Assembly: GCA_017633255.1 (NCBI GenBank)
Contig: JAGBPS010000033.1
Coordinates: 1-63,036 of the forward strand
DNA: 63,036 nt
Direction: 5' to 3'
From: Bacteroidales bacterium
Lineage (GTDB): Bacteria; Bacteroidota; Bacteroidia; Bacteroidales; WCHB1-69
Both the position numbers and the translations under genes were made by a program. Below are positions 42,457 to 50,344 of this stretch, in pieces. Position 1 is the stretch's first letter, and each line of letters begins with the position of its first letter. A model generated the notes under the pieces. That model was given only the letters and a program-made list of their open reading frames with translations, ran no database searches and had not been told where the DNA came from.

Positions 42457-44763
42457 TTTTGCAAATTTAATCCTCACCCCACCCATAAAGTTAATCGTGG
42501 CTTGGGGAAAGTATCCGTCGTCGTAGCATTCAACGCCTTCATAAATGTAGCGGTACACCCAGGCGTTGCTCTCGTATTTGGCGTTGAAGAGGTTGTTGAT
42601 GCGGAAAAACAGTTCTATGTCTTTCACGGGTTTGGTGTGGAAACAGTAGCTGAGGTTCAGGTTGGTGACACAGTAGGGTTTGATGGAATATTGCTTGTTG
42701 CTGCTGTTGTCGATGAACTGGCGGCTTACGAACTGGGTGGTGAGGGAGATGTTGAAATTGTCCACAGGGGTTACAATGAACTCGTTGGAAGCCACAATGT
42801 TAGGCGAGAAGGAAATGTCGGTGGTGCCGAGGTGTTTGACAACCTGTCCGCCGTTGTCCCAGTCGTCCACATATTCGGTATAGTCCAGAATCTTGTTCAA
42901 ACTGAAAGTCCCCTTGATATTCCAGGTGAAGTATTTGATGGGCTTGTAGGCAGACACCAATTCGATCCCCAAACGGTAACTTTTATCGACATTGGTCATG
43001 ATGGCAGCGCCTACGTCGTTGATTTCACCGGTCAGCACCAGCTGCTTGTCATAATACATGAAGTATGCGTTGGCGTTGAATGCGTATTTTTTGTACTGCA
43101 TGCGGTAGCCCAGTTCCACATCATACAGCGTCTCGGGTACGGGTTTCTTGTCTGTAGGGGCTTCGATGAGGTCGGAACGGGTGGGCTCGCGTTGTGATCG
43201 GGCCAGTGAAAGATACATGCTATGGTGTCTGTTTTGATCCAGATCCACACATACACCGGCTTTGGGGTTGAAGAAATGCCACAGGTATTTTTGTCCAATA
43301 TCTGTCAACTCATCGTCAGTACCTGCGATGACATAGTTTATCATTCTGTATTGCAGGTCGATGTAGGTGTACCAGCGGCCTTGGCTATAGTCCAAAGTAC
43401 CATAGATATTGAATTGTGTTTTGTCACCCGTCCCGTCGTACCAGTGGTAGTTGTCTGGTACACCGCCAAATTGGGCCCATTCGAAGGTGCCGTAATGTTT
43501 GCCGTCGTAATGGTTCAGGCTACCACCTACTGACCACGACAGCTGGTTGTTGATACCTTTATTACCTACTTTCAGGAAAGACTGTTTAACGCTGAAGGTC
43601 ATGCCATAGAAATAATTGTCCAGATATTTACGGGTGACAAAATCGCCACGACGAATGGTGTCCTCTCCAATGATAGGATTGTCCAAAGCGTATTTGGAGT
43701 ATTTTTTATCCTGTTTGTATTGTTCGTAATAGCCAATGCCGCGGGTAAAATGTCCGGCCACATTCACTTTGAGAAAGTTCCGGTCAGTGATGCGCTTGTG
43801 GTAGTCGTAAAATAGCTGGGTATGGAGCTGCTGATAATTGTCGGTTTCGTTGAAATAATGATGTTTCATTCCGGTGGCATCGTAAAATTCACCACAATTA
43901 TTGTAGCGACGGTTGGTGTCAAGCATATAGGAAGGAACACCGTTCCATGCCAGACCGGTTTTCTCGTTACCATATAATATATTAAGCTTCAGTTTACCGT
44001 AGTCTTTGTTTTTCTTTTTGTTTTTCAGATAGAAATCGCTGGAAAAGAAAAGGCTATGTAATTTGGCGGAAGAGAAGTTGATATAACCATCACTCAGCAC
44101 ATTGGAATAGGATATGGTGGCAGCGAAGACATCGCCAATCAGTCCTGTACAGAAGGTGGCGGAATTGCGGAAGGTGTTGAATGAACCGGCGGTGCTGCTG
44201 ATTTCGAAGTAACGCCGGTGCGAGTTGTCGAGTGTGGCAAAATCCATGGTGGCACCGAAGGCGGCGGATCCGTTGTTGGAAGTGCCCACACCACGCTGTA
44301 CGTTCAACTGCTGTACCTTGGAGCCGAAGTCGGGCACATTGACAAACCAGGAGCCTTGAGACTCGGCATCATTTAAGGCTATACCGTTGATGGTGACGTT
44401 GATGCGCGTCTGGTCGATACCGCGGATTCGCATATAGGTGTACCCAATACCGGTTCCTGCGTCAGAGGTAGTGATCATGGAAGGCACCATATCAAACAGG
44501 TTGTTGATGCTGCCGTTGCCAATATTGCTGTTGATTTCGTCCTTGTTGATGCTGGTGGCGGAGAACATCTCCTCGCCGCTGGGTTTGGTCCAGCTGATGC
44601 CCACTCCCTCCAGCAAGATAGGGCTCAGCGAGTCGGGAATGCTTTGGGCTTGTGCTCCCAGAATTCCAGCCAGCATGGCCAGCAGGCAGATGATGACAAC
44701 ATTTGAAAAGTTCGGTTTCCTCTTGGAGGAAGAGTTTTGTTTTTGATTTGCGAAATACTTCAT
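42454..44763 (-). CDS. TonB-dependent outer-membrane receptor, TPP-riboswitch controlled (thiamine uptake)
   Basis: 769 aa. N-terminal signal region with a hydrophobic stretch ending GAQAQ. The plug domain (about 45-175) has INNLFDMVPSMITTSDAGTG, YMRIRGIDQTRINVTINGI and LNDAESQGSWFVNVPDF. A 22-strand-type barrel follows, ending INFMGGVRIKFAK. There is no carboxypeptidase-regulatory N-domain and no SusD partner. The riboswitch in the leader and pnuT downstream point to thiamine or its precursor as ligand. The stop is followed at once by GTGCTAAT words. Confidence 0.92.
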   Translation of the reverse strand: MKYFANQKQNSSSKRKPNFSNVVIICLLAMLAGILGAQAQSIPDSLSPILLEGVGISWTKPSGEEMFSATSINKDEINSNIGNGSINNLFDMVPSMITTSDAGTGIGYTYMRIRGIDQTRINVTINGIALNDAESQGSWFVNVPDFGSKVQQLNVQRGVGTSNNGSAAFGATMDFATLDNSHRRYFEISSTAGSFNTFRNSATFCTGLIGDVFAATISYSNVLSDGYINFSSAKLHSLFFSSDFYLKNKKKNKDYGKLKLNILYGNEKTGLAWNGVPSYMLDTNRRYNNCGEFYDATGMKHHYFNETDNYQQLHTQLFYDYHKRITDRNFLKVNVAGHFTRGIGYYEQYKQDKKYSKYALDNPIIGEDTIRRGDFVTRKYLDNYFYGMTFSVKQSFLKVGNKGINNQLSWSVGGSLNHYDGKHYGTFEWAQFGGVPDNYHWYDGTGDKTQFNIYGTLDYSQGRWYTYIDLQYRMINYVIAGTDDELTDIGQKYLWHFFNPKAGVCVDLDQNRHHSMYLSLARSQREPTRSDLIEAPTDKKPVPETLYDVELGYRMQYKKYAFNANAYFMYYDKQLVLTGEINDVGAAIMTNVDKSYRLGIELVSAYKPIKYFTWNIKGTFSLNKILDYTEYVDDWDNGGQVVKHLGTTDISFSPNIVASNEFIVTPVDNFNISLTTQFVSRQFIDNSSNKQYSIKPYCVTNLNLSYCFHTKPVKDIELFFRINNLFNAKYESNAWVYRYIYEGVECYDDGYFPQATINFMGGVRIKFAK

Positions 44764-44765
44764 TT

Positions 44766-44799
44766 CTTTCCGTTTTAAGGTTAATACTAAAAACGAAAG
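44766..44799 (-). promoter_or_regulatory. Hairpin next to the start codon, possible expression platform
   Basis: CTTTCGTTTT and AAAACGGAAAG on the minus strand can pair with one bulge, just before the ATG at 44763. The stem covers the purine-rich GGAAAG, so it could mask ribosome entry when TPP is bound. Confidence 0.45.
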
Positions 44800-44827
44800 A
44801 GGTTGAAATAAGTAAGACTACTGCAAT

Positions 44828-44898
44828 TTTTCCCTTCGTCGGCATTATCCGTATCAGGTTCATTGGGTATGATCTCAGCTGTTAAGCACCCCTTTCAA
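44828..44898 (-). ncRNA. TPP riboswitch (THI element)
   Basis: On the minus strand the conserved THI-box elements appear in order: AGGGGTGC, GCTGAGA, CATACCC, GAACCTGAT, CGGATAATGCCG and GAAGGGAA. The aptamer lies about 65 bases before the TonB receptor ATG, and a promoter box sits just upstream (44909-44916). TPP binding should shut off the receptor and pnuT. Confidence 0.95.
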
Positions 44899-44908
44899 AA
44901 TTCGGCTG

Positions 44909-44940
44909 CAAAAATACAAAGAAATTAGCAAATGTGCAAA
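44909..44940 (-). promoter_or_regulatory. Promoter of the thiamine-uptake operon
   Basis: TATTTTTG (44909-44916, minus) with TTTG at 44937-44940, spacing 20. Confidence 0.55.
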
Positions 44941-44954
44941 TGAATCTTATAATC

Positions 44955-45078
44955 TCGTCAAGGCGTTAAGACGTTAAGACATGCACTGCGTGCATTCGTT
45001 AAGACGTCAATGCGTTAAGGCAATTATCGTCTTAACGAGCGAACTCAGTGAGCGTCTCCACGTCTCCACGCCTTCACG
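44955..45078. repeat. CGTTAAGAC word tract with small hairpins
   Basis: CGTTAAGACGTTAAGAC words, then the palindrome ATGCACTGCGTGCAT, again CGTTAAGACG, its complement CGTCTTAACG, and CTCCACGTCTCCACG words. A related tract is at 45895-46050 beyond the next gene. Confidence 0.7.
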
Positions 45079-45864
45079 TTAGTATATGTACGGAAAAATC
45101 TTATATCTCTTCAGCTTTGTGAACTCCTCGCCGAAGAACTGGGTATAGCGCTCATAAACCGCCTTGGAGCGGGGCACGATGTTGGCGAAACTCCAGATGA
45201 CGAACACCAAGCCGGCCATTGACCAGCAGAGGACGGCAAAGCCTACCCATTCCAGAATCTCTCCGAAATAGTTGGCGGAGCTGATATTCTTGAAAGGCCA
45301 GCCGTAGGGGATATAATAATTGTTGTCGTTTTTGTCTTGTCTCAGAGCGCGGATGATGCGGTCGGCAGAGAGGTTGATGACCATTCCCAAGAAGAAGAGG
45401 ATGGTGCCGATGATGAACTGTGGCGACCAGAACCAGCTGATGGGGTAGTAGTCGGCTGGAGAAATGTAAAACAGCCATCCCCCTTGCATCAGGGCGTTGC
45501 AGGTGTTGAAAAACACACCCACAATGATGATGGAAATGGGCATTTTGCTGGTGCCTTTCATCAGCGAGGGGAAGATGATGGAACGCTGGAGATAGTGTAT
45601 TTCAAAGAAACAGAACATCGTGAAAGTGACCCAGTTAAAGCCGTGACCATAGCGCAAAGAGATGAGAAACATGAGGAGCATGGCGGCAAAAACGGGGATT
45701 TCCATGATAAACCAACCTGTTTTGCTTCTGACGGAGTTGCCCCAGCGGTTGTTATAGGTCATACCGTAAGCGGGGGTGATAAACTGCAAAATGATGAATA
45801 CAATGACTCCCAAGATGGTCATGATCCAGAGGAGATAATTATAAAAGGTTGCGAATATTTCCAT
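45079..45864 (-). CDS. 3-oxo-5-alpha-steroid 4-dehydrogenase-family membrane protein
   Basis: Integral membrane reductase-like protein, 261 aa with about six hydrophobic segments. The C-terminal signature of the steroid 5-alpha-reductase family is clear: SANYFGEILEWVGFA near residue 198 and a final RYKIFPYIY; the N-terminal half has RWGNSVRSKTGWFIMEIP. Members reduce enone or polyprenol-type double bonds with NADPH; the substrate here is unknown. It is flanked on both sides by GC-rich hairpin words. Confidence 0.88.
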   Translation of the reverse strand: MEIFATFYNYLLWIMTILGVIVFIILQFITPAYGMTYNNRWGNSVRSKTGWFIMEIPVFAAMLLMFLISLRYGHGFNWVTFTMFCFFEIHYLQRSIIFPSLMKGTSKMPISIIIVGVFFNTCNALMQGGWLFYISPADYYPISWFWSPQFIIGTILFFLGMVINLSADRIIRALRQDKNDNNYYIPYGWPFKNISSANYFGEILEWVGFAVLCWSMAGLVFVIWSFANIVPRSKAVYERYTQFFGEEFTKLKRYKIFPYIY

Positions 45865-45879
45865 GGTGCTGTATGTTGA

Positions 45880-46060
45880 GTTGTTGATATGTTTATTTGT
45901 TTAAGCGTTTAGACGTTCGCTTTGCTCACTCGGTGAGACACTCACTCCGTTCGTTCGGACAGACGCTTGCTTCGCTCGCTCGGTAATATAATTTCGTCTT
46001 CCCGTCTTTCCGTCTCCCCGAATGCACGCAGTGCATGTCTTCTCGTTTCCATATTACTAC
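45880..46060. repeat. Tract of GC-rich mini-hairpins and CGTCTTCCCGTC words
   Basis: Short hairpins such as GCTCACTCGGTGAG, CTCCGTTCGTTCGGA and GCTTCGCTCGCTCGG, followed by TTTCGTCTTCCCGTCTTTCC words and GCACGCAGTGC. No coding frame is likely. Confidence 0.65.
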
Positions 46061-46067
46061 CTTCCAC

Positions 46068-47078
46068 CTATGTCAGCTTTTCCCCATCAAAATATTTCTT
46101 TCCCTTGATAAACCTTGCGAAAACAATGGAGTGAGGGTAGGTCTGACGGAAAGCCTGTTCGGTAATCTGACCACGTTTCTGTTTCATGGCCTTGGCACCT
46201 TTCCAGAACTCGTGCATGGCGTGGAAAACGGCGTTGAAATCCTTGCGATGGCCTTGCATGAGGAAAACAAAGGCAGCCAAAATGTCCAGGAAAAAGCGGA
46301 TGAAGAAGGTGATGAACAGTCGTCTTTTGGGCAGATTCTTGAGCAGCAAGAACAGGTCGTTGCGGTAGTTGAGGTAGGTCTTGAAGGAGTTGTCCTTGGG
46401 TAATGTGCCACCGCCGATATGGTACACCACTGACTGATGGTTGAACATGATTTTGTAGCCGGCGTTGTTAATACGCCAGCAGAAATCGATTTCCTCCATG
46501 TGGGCGAAAAAGTCATCGTCGAGCCCGCCCAGTTGGTGGTAGATTTCGCTGCGGACAAACAAGGCGGCCCCTGAAGCCCAGAAAATCTGGATGTCGCTGT
46601 CATACTGGCCTTTGTCCTCTTCCAGGACATCGAAAAAGCGGCCACGGCAGAAGGGATAGCCATATTTGTCGAGGAAACCTCCTGCAGCACCGGCGTATTC
46701 GAATTGTGTGCGGTTATGGTATGCCAGCAGTTTGGGCTGGACTGCGGCAATGTTTTCGTCGGCCTCCATCTGGGCGATCACTGGTTCGGTCCAGTGCGGG
46801 GTGACCTCAATGTCGGAGTTCAGCAGGCAGTAGTATTTGGCCTCAATTTGGCGCAAGCCCACATTGTAACCTTTGGCAAAACCGTAATTCTTTTCGTTGA
46901 TGATGACACGGAGCTGGGGGTAATTTTCAGAGAGAAAAGCCACAGAATCGTCTTCGGAGGCATTGTCGATAATCACCACCTCGGTGTCGTTGTTACAATT
47001 GGCTAAAAGCGTAGGGAGGAAACGCTCCAAGAAGTGTTTCCCGTTCCAGTTCAATATCGCGATAGCCAGTTGTGTCAT
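46068..47078 (-). CDS. Glycosyltransferase family 2 (rhamnosyltransferase-like)
   Basis: GT-A fold transferase, 336 aa. N-terminal IAILNWNGKHFLERFLPTLL, VVIIDNASEDDSV, NYGFAKGYNVGL and CLLNSDIEVT (DxD-like). FFAHMEEIDFCWRINNAGYK is the ED-W type motif of the C-terminal catalytic part, and one or two hydrophobic segments lie near 255-280. Similar proteins act in cell-surface polysaccharide synthesis; the donor sugar cannot be read from sequence. Confidence 0.92.
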   Translation of the reverse strand: MTQLAIAILNWNGKHFLERFLPTLLANCNNDTEVVIIDNASEDDSVAFLSENYPQLRVIINEKNYGFAKGYNVGLRQIEAKYYCLLNSDIEVTPHWTEPVIAQMEADENIAAVQPKLLAYHNRTQFEYAGAAGGFLDKYGYPFCRGRFFDVLEEDKGQYDSDIQIFWASGAALFVRSEIYHQLGGLDDDFFAHMEEIDFCWRINNAGYKIMFNHQSVVYHIGGGTLPKDNSFKTYLNYRNDLFLLLKNLPKRRLFITFFIRFFLDILAAFVFLMQGHRKDFNAVFHAMHEFWKGAKAMKQKRGQITEQAFRQTYPHSIVFARFIKGKKYFDGEKLT

Positions 47079-47098
47079 TTTCTATATGAATAAAAATG

Positions 47099-47106
47099 CA
47101 AAGATA
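47099..47106 (-). promoter_or_regulatory. -7 box of the GT2 gene
   Basis: TATCTTTG on the minus strand, about 20 bases before the ATG at 47078. Confidence 0.5.
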
Positions 47107-47111
47107 CAATT

Positions 47112-47215
47112 TTTTTCAATTAGCAAATTAGTTAATTGAAAAATGTGCAAATCTCCTAACACCTAATACCTAACCATCAGTTTTCAACTTTCAACTTTCA
47201 GTTTTCAGTTTCTAA
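47112..47215. repeat. Word mosaic between SDR gene and GT2
   Basis: AATTAGCAAATTAGTTAATTG words (47117-47150), CTAACACCTAATACCTAACC (47156-47175) and TTTTCAACTTTCAACTTTC words (47180-47213). The last are the TTGAAAGTTGAAA variant in the sense of the SDR gene and begin at its stop codon. Confidence 0.7.
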
Positions 47216-47957
47216 CGATTGTTCCATTAAACTGCGCCGTGGGGGTCATGATGATCTCGTTGAGGCACACATGGGCGGGACGGGTCAACACGAAGTCCAC
47301 CACATCGGCGATGTCTTCGGCTACCAAGGGATCGTAGCCTTCATATACCTTGTCGGCCTTGGCCTGGTCGCCATGGAAACGCACCACCGAGAAGTTGGTT
47401 TCGGCAGCCCCCGGAGAAATCTGTGACACCTTGATGCCGTAGGGAAGGAAGTCGGTGCGCATGCCTTTGGTCAGGGCCAGCACGGCGTGTTTGGTGGCGC
47501 AATACACGTTGCCGCCATAGTAAATCTCGTGGCTGGCGGTGGAACCGATGTTGATGATATGGCCTTTTTTCTGCTCAATCATTTGCGGAGAAATCAGACG
47601 GGTGACATAGAGCAAACCTTTGATATTGGTGTTGATCATACGTTCCCAGTCCTCGATGGCACCGGCGTTCACAGGGTTCAGCTCAACGGCCAGACCGGCG
47701 TTGTTTACCAGTACATCAATGGGTTTGAAAGCTTCGGGAATGCTGGCGATGGCCTTTTCGCATTGGGCATAGTCCTGCACATCGAAGGTAAGGGTCAGCA
47801 CCTTGCTCTGTGTGGTGCTTTCGATTTTCTGAGCTACTTCTTTCAGTTTCTGCTCGGTACGGCCAGTGATGACCATATTGACATTGTGTTGGGCCAGTCT
47901 GTAGGCGATTGCTTCGCCAAAACCGCTAGTAGCACCGGTAATGAATACGTTTTTCAT
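47205..47957 (-). CDS. Short-chain dehydrogenase/reductase, YdfG-like
   Basis: NADP-dependent Rossmann enzyme, 250 aa. TGATSGFGEAIA (cofactor loop), VLVNNAGLA, IINIGSTASHEIYYGGNVYCATKHAV with the Ser and YxxxK catalytic residues, and SPGAAETNFSVVRF. Closest in pattern to the 3-hydroxy-acid/serine dehydrogenase group (YdfG). It is not in a clear operon. Confidence 0.92.
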   Translation of the reverse strand: MKNVFITGATSGFGEAIAYRLAQHNVNMVITGRTEQKLKEVAQKIESTTQSKVLTLTFDVQDYAQCEKAIASIPEAFKPIDVLVNNAGLAVELNPVNAGAIEDWERMINTNIKGLLYVTRLISPQMIEQKKGHIINIGSTASHEIYYGGNVYCATKHAVLALTKGMRTDFLPYGIKVSQISPGAAETNFSVVRFHGDQAKADKVYEGYDPLVAEDIADVVDFVLTRPAHVCLNEIIMTPTAQFNGTIVRN

Positions 47958-48047
47958 AATATTAAACTCTAAACATTAAACTCTATGTGTGTTGTTTGTG
48001 GTTTCACCACATGTATTAATTCATACAATTACCCCAAATTAAACTCC

Positions 48048-48111
48048 CCTGCGCAGCACTCCCCTCGAGCGAAGCGAGACTCCCCTTGAGCACGTAGTGC
48101 GAAACTCCCCC
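48048..48111. repeat. ACTCCCCTCGAG mini-hairpin tandem array
   Basis: Three units of ACTCCCC followed by a small hairpin: CGAGCGAAGCGAG, TTGAGCACGTAGTGCGAA, then CCCC. The same units occur at 55575-55655, with the shared stretch GAGCACGTAGTGCGA. Confidence 0.75.
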
Positions 48112-48138
48112 CTACGGACGCACTCGGTGCGTCCCTAC
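48112..48138. repeat. GTAGGGACG-family palindrome
   Basis: CTACGGACGCACTCGGTGCG then TCCCTAC: a hairpin with one mismatch, the complement of GTAGGGACGCACCGAGTGCG. It matches the element at 55004-55030. Confidence 0.7.
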
Positions 48139-48172
48139 TAACCCCTAACCACTATCCCCTAATCCCTAACTT
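48136..48172. repeat. TTAGGGGTTAG word tract running into thiL
   Basis: Plus strand CTAACCCCTAACCACTATCC, then CCTAATCCCTAAC. On the minus strand the word GTTAGGGATTAG forms the last thiL codons (VRD) and its stop. Confidence 0.75.
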
Positions 48173-49205
48173 CCCCAAACCCTTGCGCCCGCAGCTCAAT
48201 CTGTCGGTCGTCGTTGGTAATCAGCTGGTTGCCTGCCGCTTCTTCCTTGATGTAACCGATTACTGACACATTATCCACTTTCTTCAAGTCTTCGTAGTCC
48301 TTTTGCGCAATGGTGAACAGCAGTTCGTAGTCCTCTCCGCCGTTGAGGGCGATGGTGGTCGAAACGATGTTCAGGTCTTTCAGGGTGCGGAACGTCAGCA
48401 GGTCGATGGGCAGCTTGTTCTCGAAAATCACGGAGCCCACTTTGGAGGCTTTGCAGAGATGGATAAGGGCGGAGGCCAGTCCGTCGTTGACATTGGTCAT
48501 GCTGGTCGGAGTGATGCCCGCTTCTTTCAGTTTCTGGATGATATCCACTCTCGGCTCGGGTTTCAGCTGGCGTTCCAGCAGATAGCTATATTCTTCTAAA
48601 TTAGGTTGTTCGTTAGGGTTAACCTCAAATACTTTCTTTTCGCGTTCCAGTAAAATCAGGCCGGTATAGGCGGCACCCAAATCGCCAGATACGCAGATGA
48701 GTTCGTTCTCTTTGGCGCCGACACGCTGTACCAGACTCTTTTCTTCCACTTCCCCAACAGCAGTCACGGTAATGATCAGTCCAGTTTGCGAGGAGCTCAT
48801 GTCCAAACCCGCCAGGTCGATGCCGTAGCGGTCGCAGCACAATTGCATGCCGTCGGTCAGCTCGTTGACCGCCTCCAAAGAGAAACGGTTGGAGATGGCG
48901 ATGTTGACGAGCACCTGTTTGGGCAGGGCGTTCATGGCGACAATGTCGGCCACGGCTACAGTTATGGTCTTGTAACCCAAATGCTTAAGCGGAACGTAGG
49001 TCATGTCGAAGTGGATGTTCTCAATGAACAGTTTGCTACTGACCACGCTATCGGTGTTGCCATGGGCGATAACCGCCGCATTCTCACCGAGGCCGCTTAA
49101 AGTAGAGGAATTGTAATGGCTGAATTTCTCGCCTAAAAAGTTGATCAAACCGAATTTACCTAACTCTTTCAGTTCCTCAACTTTGGGGTTTACTTCTTGT
49201 TCCAT
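48159..49205 (-). CDS. ThiL (thiamine-monophosphate kinase) homologue with altered active-site motifs
   Basis: 348 aa with the full ThiL/AIR-synthase-like architecture: YVPLKHLGYKT, AMNALPKQV, RVGAKENELICVSGDLGAAY, LLERQLKPEPR and LNGGEDYELLF all align with bacterial ThiL. But motifs that carry metal or nucleotide ligands differ: GDD is GEN (41-42), the Asp of STDxLxEGxHF is Lys58 (SSKLFIENIHF), GGDT is GLDM (133-136), and DxSDG is NVNDG (238-242). Thiamine-phosphate to thiamine-diphosphate kinase activity is therefore doubtful. It may be a non-catalytic or repurposed paralogue. The stop is written by a repeat word. It sits 3.4 kb from the thiamine-uptake operon. Confidence 0.85.
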   Translation of the reverse strand: MEQEVNPKVEELKELGKFGLINFLGEKFSHYNSSTLSGLGENAAVIAHGNTDSVVSSKLFIENIHFDMTYVPLKHLGYKTITVAVADIVAMNALPKQVLVNIAISNRFSLEAVNELTDGMQLCCDRYGIDLAGLDMSSSQTGLIITVTAVGEVEEKSLVQRVGAKENELICVSGDLGAAYTGLILLEREKKVFEVNPNEQPNLEEYSYLLERQLKPEPRVDIIQKLKEAGITPTSMTNVNDGLASALIHLCKASKVGSVIFENKLPIDLLTFRTLKDLNIVSTTIALNGGEDYELLFTIAQKDYEDLKKVDNVSVIGYIKEEAAGNQLITNDDRQIELRAQGFGEVRD

Positions 49206-49221
49206 ATATTATTTGTTGGTA

Positions 49222-49284
49222 ATGAGCGATGAGCGATGGGCTATGAGCTATAACTCACAACACATTGCTCATTGCTCACGGCTC
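49222..49284. repeat. TGAGC word inverted pair between thiL and prs
   Basis: ATGAGCGATGAGCGATGGGC near thiL and the complementary CATTGCTCATTGCTCACGGC near the prs stop face each other, so the tract can fold into one imperfect hairpin. Same word class as at 29595-29705. Confidence 0.65.
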
Positions 49285-50217
49285 TTAAACATCAAAATGT
49301 GAGGAGATGGAAGTTTTCTCCATGACGCTGCGAATGACTTCGGCCATCAGTTTGGCAACGGAAACCACCTCGATGGATTCGGAGGGGCGTTTGAGTGGAA
49401 TAGTGTCGGTGATGATCAGTTTCTCGATGGCTGAGTTCTCCACGTTGTCCATGCCGCTGCCGGAGAGCAGTCCGTGGGCGCACATGGCGAGCACACGTTT
49501 GGCACCAGCCTCTTTGCAGCGTGCGGCTGCTTTGCAGAGGGTGCCACCGGTGTCAATAATATCATCCACAATGATAACATTCTTATCTTTCACATCTCCA
49601 ATGATTTGCAGGTCGGCCACCACATTCTGTTTGGCTCTCTGTTTGTAGCCGATAGCCAAGTCGCATTTCAGGGCCTTGGCGTAGGTGGAAGCTCTCTTAG
49701 TACCACCGGTGTCGGGGGAAACGATGCAGAGGTTATCCAATTCCAAGCTCTTGATGTAAGGCAGGAACACGTTGGAAGAAAAAAGGTGATCCACAGGAAT
49801 TTCGAAAAAGCCTTGAATCTGGTCAGCATGCAGGTCCATAGTGATGACACGGTCCACGCCGGCTGCGGTCAGCAGGTTGCTCATCAACTTGGCACCGATG
49901 GAGGTTCTGGGTTTGTCCTTGCGGTCCTGACGGGCATAGCCGAAATACGGCATCACAGCGATGATTTTATAGGCTGAGGCGCGCTTGGCGGCGTCAATCA
50001 GCAGCAACAACTCCATGATGTTCTCGGCGGGAGCGAAGGTGGGCTGAATGATGAAGACATGTTTCCCACGGATGGTTTCGTTGTAATACACTTGGATTTC
50101 GCCATCCTTAAAGTGCGGAATATCAACGGATAACAATTGCATGCCCAAATGCTCGGCAATGCGTTCGGCTAATGCTCGGTTGGCTCCGCCGGAAACTAAT
50201 GCTACATCTGAATTCAT
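49285..50217 (-). CDS. prs: Ribose-phosphate pyrophosphokinase
   Basis: Makes PRPP from ribose 5-phosphate and ATP for purine, pyrimidine, histidine and NAD synthesis. 310 aa: GELQVYYNET-like segment (DGEIQVYYNETIRGKHVF), YFGYARQDRKDKPRTSIGAK, TMDLHADQIQGFF, SPDTGGTKRA and the PRPP loop NVIIVDDIIDTGGTL. The promoter region is shared with the divergent batD gene. Confidence 0.97.
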   Translation of the reverse strand: MNSDVALVSGGANRALAERIAEHLGMQLLSVDIPHFKDGEIQVYYNETIRGKHVFIIQPTFAPAENIMELLLLIDAAKRASAYKIIAVMPYFGYARQDRKDKPRTSIGAKLMSNLLTAAGVDRVITMDLHADQIQGFFEIPVDHLFSSNVFLPYIKSLELDNLCIVSPDTGGTKRASTYAKALKCDLAIGYKQRAKQNVVADLQIIGDVKDKNVIIVDDIIDTGGTLCKAAARCKEAGAKRVLAMCAHGLLSGSGMDNVENSAIEKLIITDTIPLKRPSESIEVVSVAKLMAEVIRSVMEKTSISSHFDV

Positions 50218-50261
50218 AAAAGATTGATTTTTAAAGGGTTGGTTTTTTTGTTGTGATGTGG

Positions 50262-50269
50262 CAAATTTA
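50262..50269 (-). promoter_or_regulatory. -7 box of the prs promoter
   Basis: TAAATTTG on the minus strand fits TAnnTTTG, 45 bases before the ATG. Confidence 0.45.
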
Positions 50270-50302
50270 ACCTTTTTTTTTAATCATACGGCACAATTTT
50301 TG

Positions 50303-50310
50303 TATTTTTG
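50303..50310 (+). promoter_or_regulatory. -7 box of the batD promoter
   Basis: TATTTTTG, 35 bases before ATG 50345. It excludes the longer reading frame that begins at 50258. Confidence 0.55.
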
Positions 50311-50344
50311 CATCGTTATTCAGCTTGAAATAAGGAATAGATTT

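Noticed and set aside
48159..49205. thiL as a pseudogene
   Set aside because: The frame is intact and non-catalytic motifs are well conserved, so it is a substituted homologue rather than a decaying gene.
50258..50344. 29-residue N-terminal extension of BatD
   Set aside because: It spans the promoter; the signal peptide begins at ATG 50345.
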